From assembly GCF_010727605.1 (NCBI RefSeq), contig NZ_AP022568.1, positions 3,162,001 to 3,226,000 on the forward strand: 64,000 nucleotides of DNA, read 5' to 3'. The stretch comes from Mycobacterium simiae. Its GTDB lineage: Bacteria; Actinomycetota; Actinomycetes; Mycobacteriales; Mycobacteriaceae. The position numbers and the translations under genes were made by a program. Shown here piece after piece: positions 63,279 to 64,000 of the stretch. How positions within the stretch are numbered: position 1 is the stretch's first letter; each line of letters begins with the position of its first letter. The notes under the pieces were generated by a model. It saw only the letters and a list, made by a program, of their open reading frames with translations. It ran no database searches and had not been told where the DNA came from.

Positions 63279-64000
63279 ATGACTGAGCATTTCAGGCTCG
63301 GCTATATCGGTCTGGGCAACATGGGCGCCCCGATGGCGACGAAGATGACCGAATGGCCTGGTGGGGTAACGGTTTACGATGTTCGCGCCGAGGCGATGAC
63401 GCCGCTGGCCGAGAAGGGCGCCAGCCTGGCGGATAGCGTGGCGAGCGTGGCTGCCGCCGACATCATCCACATCACCGTCCTCGACGACGCCCAGGTGCGG
63501 GAGGTTGTCGCCGAGCTGGCCGCAAACGCCAAGCCCGGCACCGTCATTGCGATTCACTCCACCATCAGCGACACCACGGCCGTCGAGCTCGCTGCCGAGC
63601 TCAAACCGCACGGCATCCACGTCGTCGACGCACCCGTGAGCGGCGGGGCCGCTGCGGCGGGCAAGGGTGAGCTCGCCACCATGGTGGGCGCCGAACGCGA
63701 AGTCTACGAGCGGATCAAGCCGGCGTTCAAACATTGGGCGGCGGTGGTCGTGCACGCCGGTGAGCCGGGCGCCGGCACACGAATGAAGTTGGCCCGCAAC
63801 ATGTTGACCTTCACCTCATACGTCGCGGCATGCGAAGCCATGAGACTGGCGGAGGCTGCCGGGCTGGATTTGCAGGCGTTGGGTCGGGTGGTGCGTCACA
63901 CCGATGCGCTCACCAGCGGGCCCGGCGCGATCATGGTGCGCGACAATATGAAGGACATTGAGCCAGACGACTTCCTGTATCAACCCTTCGTGCACACGCG
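63279..64000 (+). CDS. Beta-hydroxyacid dehydrogenase family protein (Rv0770-like), 5' part
   Basis: The open frame runs off the window. The NAD(P) motif is LGYIGLGNMGAPMATKM, the substrate loop DAPVSGGAAAAGKGELATM, and the catalytic Lys is in GAGTRMKLARNM. This is the 3-hydroxyisobutyrate/6-phosphogluconate dehydrogenase family, matching Mtb Rv0770. ATG 63279 has GGAAAGGAGCGG upstream. It is probably co-transcribed with aldA and the SDR. Confidence 0.88.
   Translation, partial: MTEHFRLGYIGLGNMGAPMATKMTEWPGGVTVYDVRAEAMTPLAEKGASLADSVASVAAADIIHITVLDDAQVREVVAELAANAKPGTVIAIHSTISDTTAVELAAELKPHGIHVVDAPVSGGAAAAGKGELATMVGAEREVYERIKPAFKHWAAVVVHAGEPGAGTRMKLARNMLTFTSYVAACEAMRLAEAAGLDLQALGRVVRHTDALTSGPGAIMVRDNMKDIEPDDFLYQPFVHT

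Overview
The window is chromosomal DNA from a slow-growing, non-tuberculous Mycobacterium. The evidence is high G+C, GTG/TTG starts, short ATGA-type overlaps, and long runs of proteins I recognise as orthologues of M. tuberculosis (Mtb) genes. There are two conserved blocks: an Mtb Rv3515c-Rv3489-like block (cholesterol uptake and side-chain degradation, then trehalose synthesis) and an Rv0756c-Rv0770-like block (phoPR, cyp51, aldA). In Mtb these lie far apart; here about 28 kb separates mce4 from phoP. From memory the M. avium group has them close together, so a member of or relative of that group is plausible. The species is not proven.

Layout. 1-3.8 kb: 3' end of fadD19, a fructosamine-kinase-like gene, an amidohydrolase and ilvX. 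3.8-5.5 kb: two hydrolases on the minus strand. 5.5-21.4 kb: the steroid locus, fadD17-fadE27-fadE26 divergent from fdxD-hsd4B-yrbE4AB-mce4A-F-mam4AB, with KstR-type boxes in both control regions. 21.4-28.1 kb: an Rv3491-like secreted protein, otsA, a small conserved gene, an enoyl-CoA hydratase, two SDRs behind a third perfect KstR-type box, and cpsA. 28.1-33.6 kb: small and exported proteins (serine protease, LpqH paralogue, Pro/Thr-rich protein) and a second enoyl-CoA hydratase. 33.6-35.3 kb: a diflavin reductase behind a perfect IdeR/DtxR iron box. 35.3-38.1 kb: a two-component system divergent from a proline-rich membrane protein, with paired 11-bp-period repeats between them. 38.2-41.1 kb: an RsbW-like kinase and exported or membrane proteins, two with DUF732 character.

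41.2-46.7 kb is an accessory catabolic cassette: a PucR-type regulator divergent from an M20 ureido-hydrolase, an MFS transporter and an amidase, with a 42-bp near-perfect palindrome in the divergent region. 46.76-48.34 kb is a small island between tRNA-Thr and a 25-bp copy of that tRNA's 3' end. It carries an EspC-like gene, a type VII effector/toxin gene broken by a frameshift, and a candidate immunity gene.

48.4-64.0 kb: a decapeptide-repeat protein, phoP-phoR, a HIT protein, an Rv0760c-like protein, an extra FadH-type reductase, adhB, an Rv0762c-like protein, ferredoxin, cyp51, an SDR, cyp123, a TetR repressor, aldA, an SDR and a truncated Rv0770-like dehydrogenase. Between the SDR and cyp51 lies a 57-bp tandem repeat forming a translationally coupled 75-codon reading frame (MIRU-like). 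The tetR-aldA divergent region has two matching palindromes.

The most novel-looking items are the tRNA-flanked broken effector island, the repeat ORF in the cyp51 operon, the two-component system sharing a Pro-Trp motif with its divergent partner, the iron-boxed diflavin reductase, and the palindrome in the ureide cassette.
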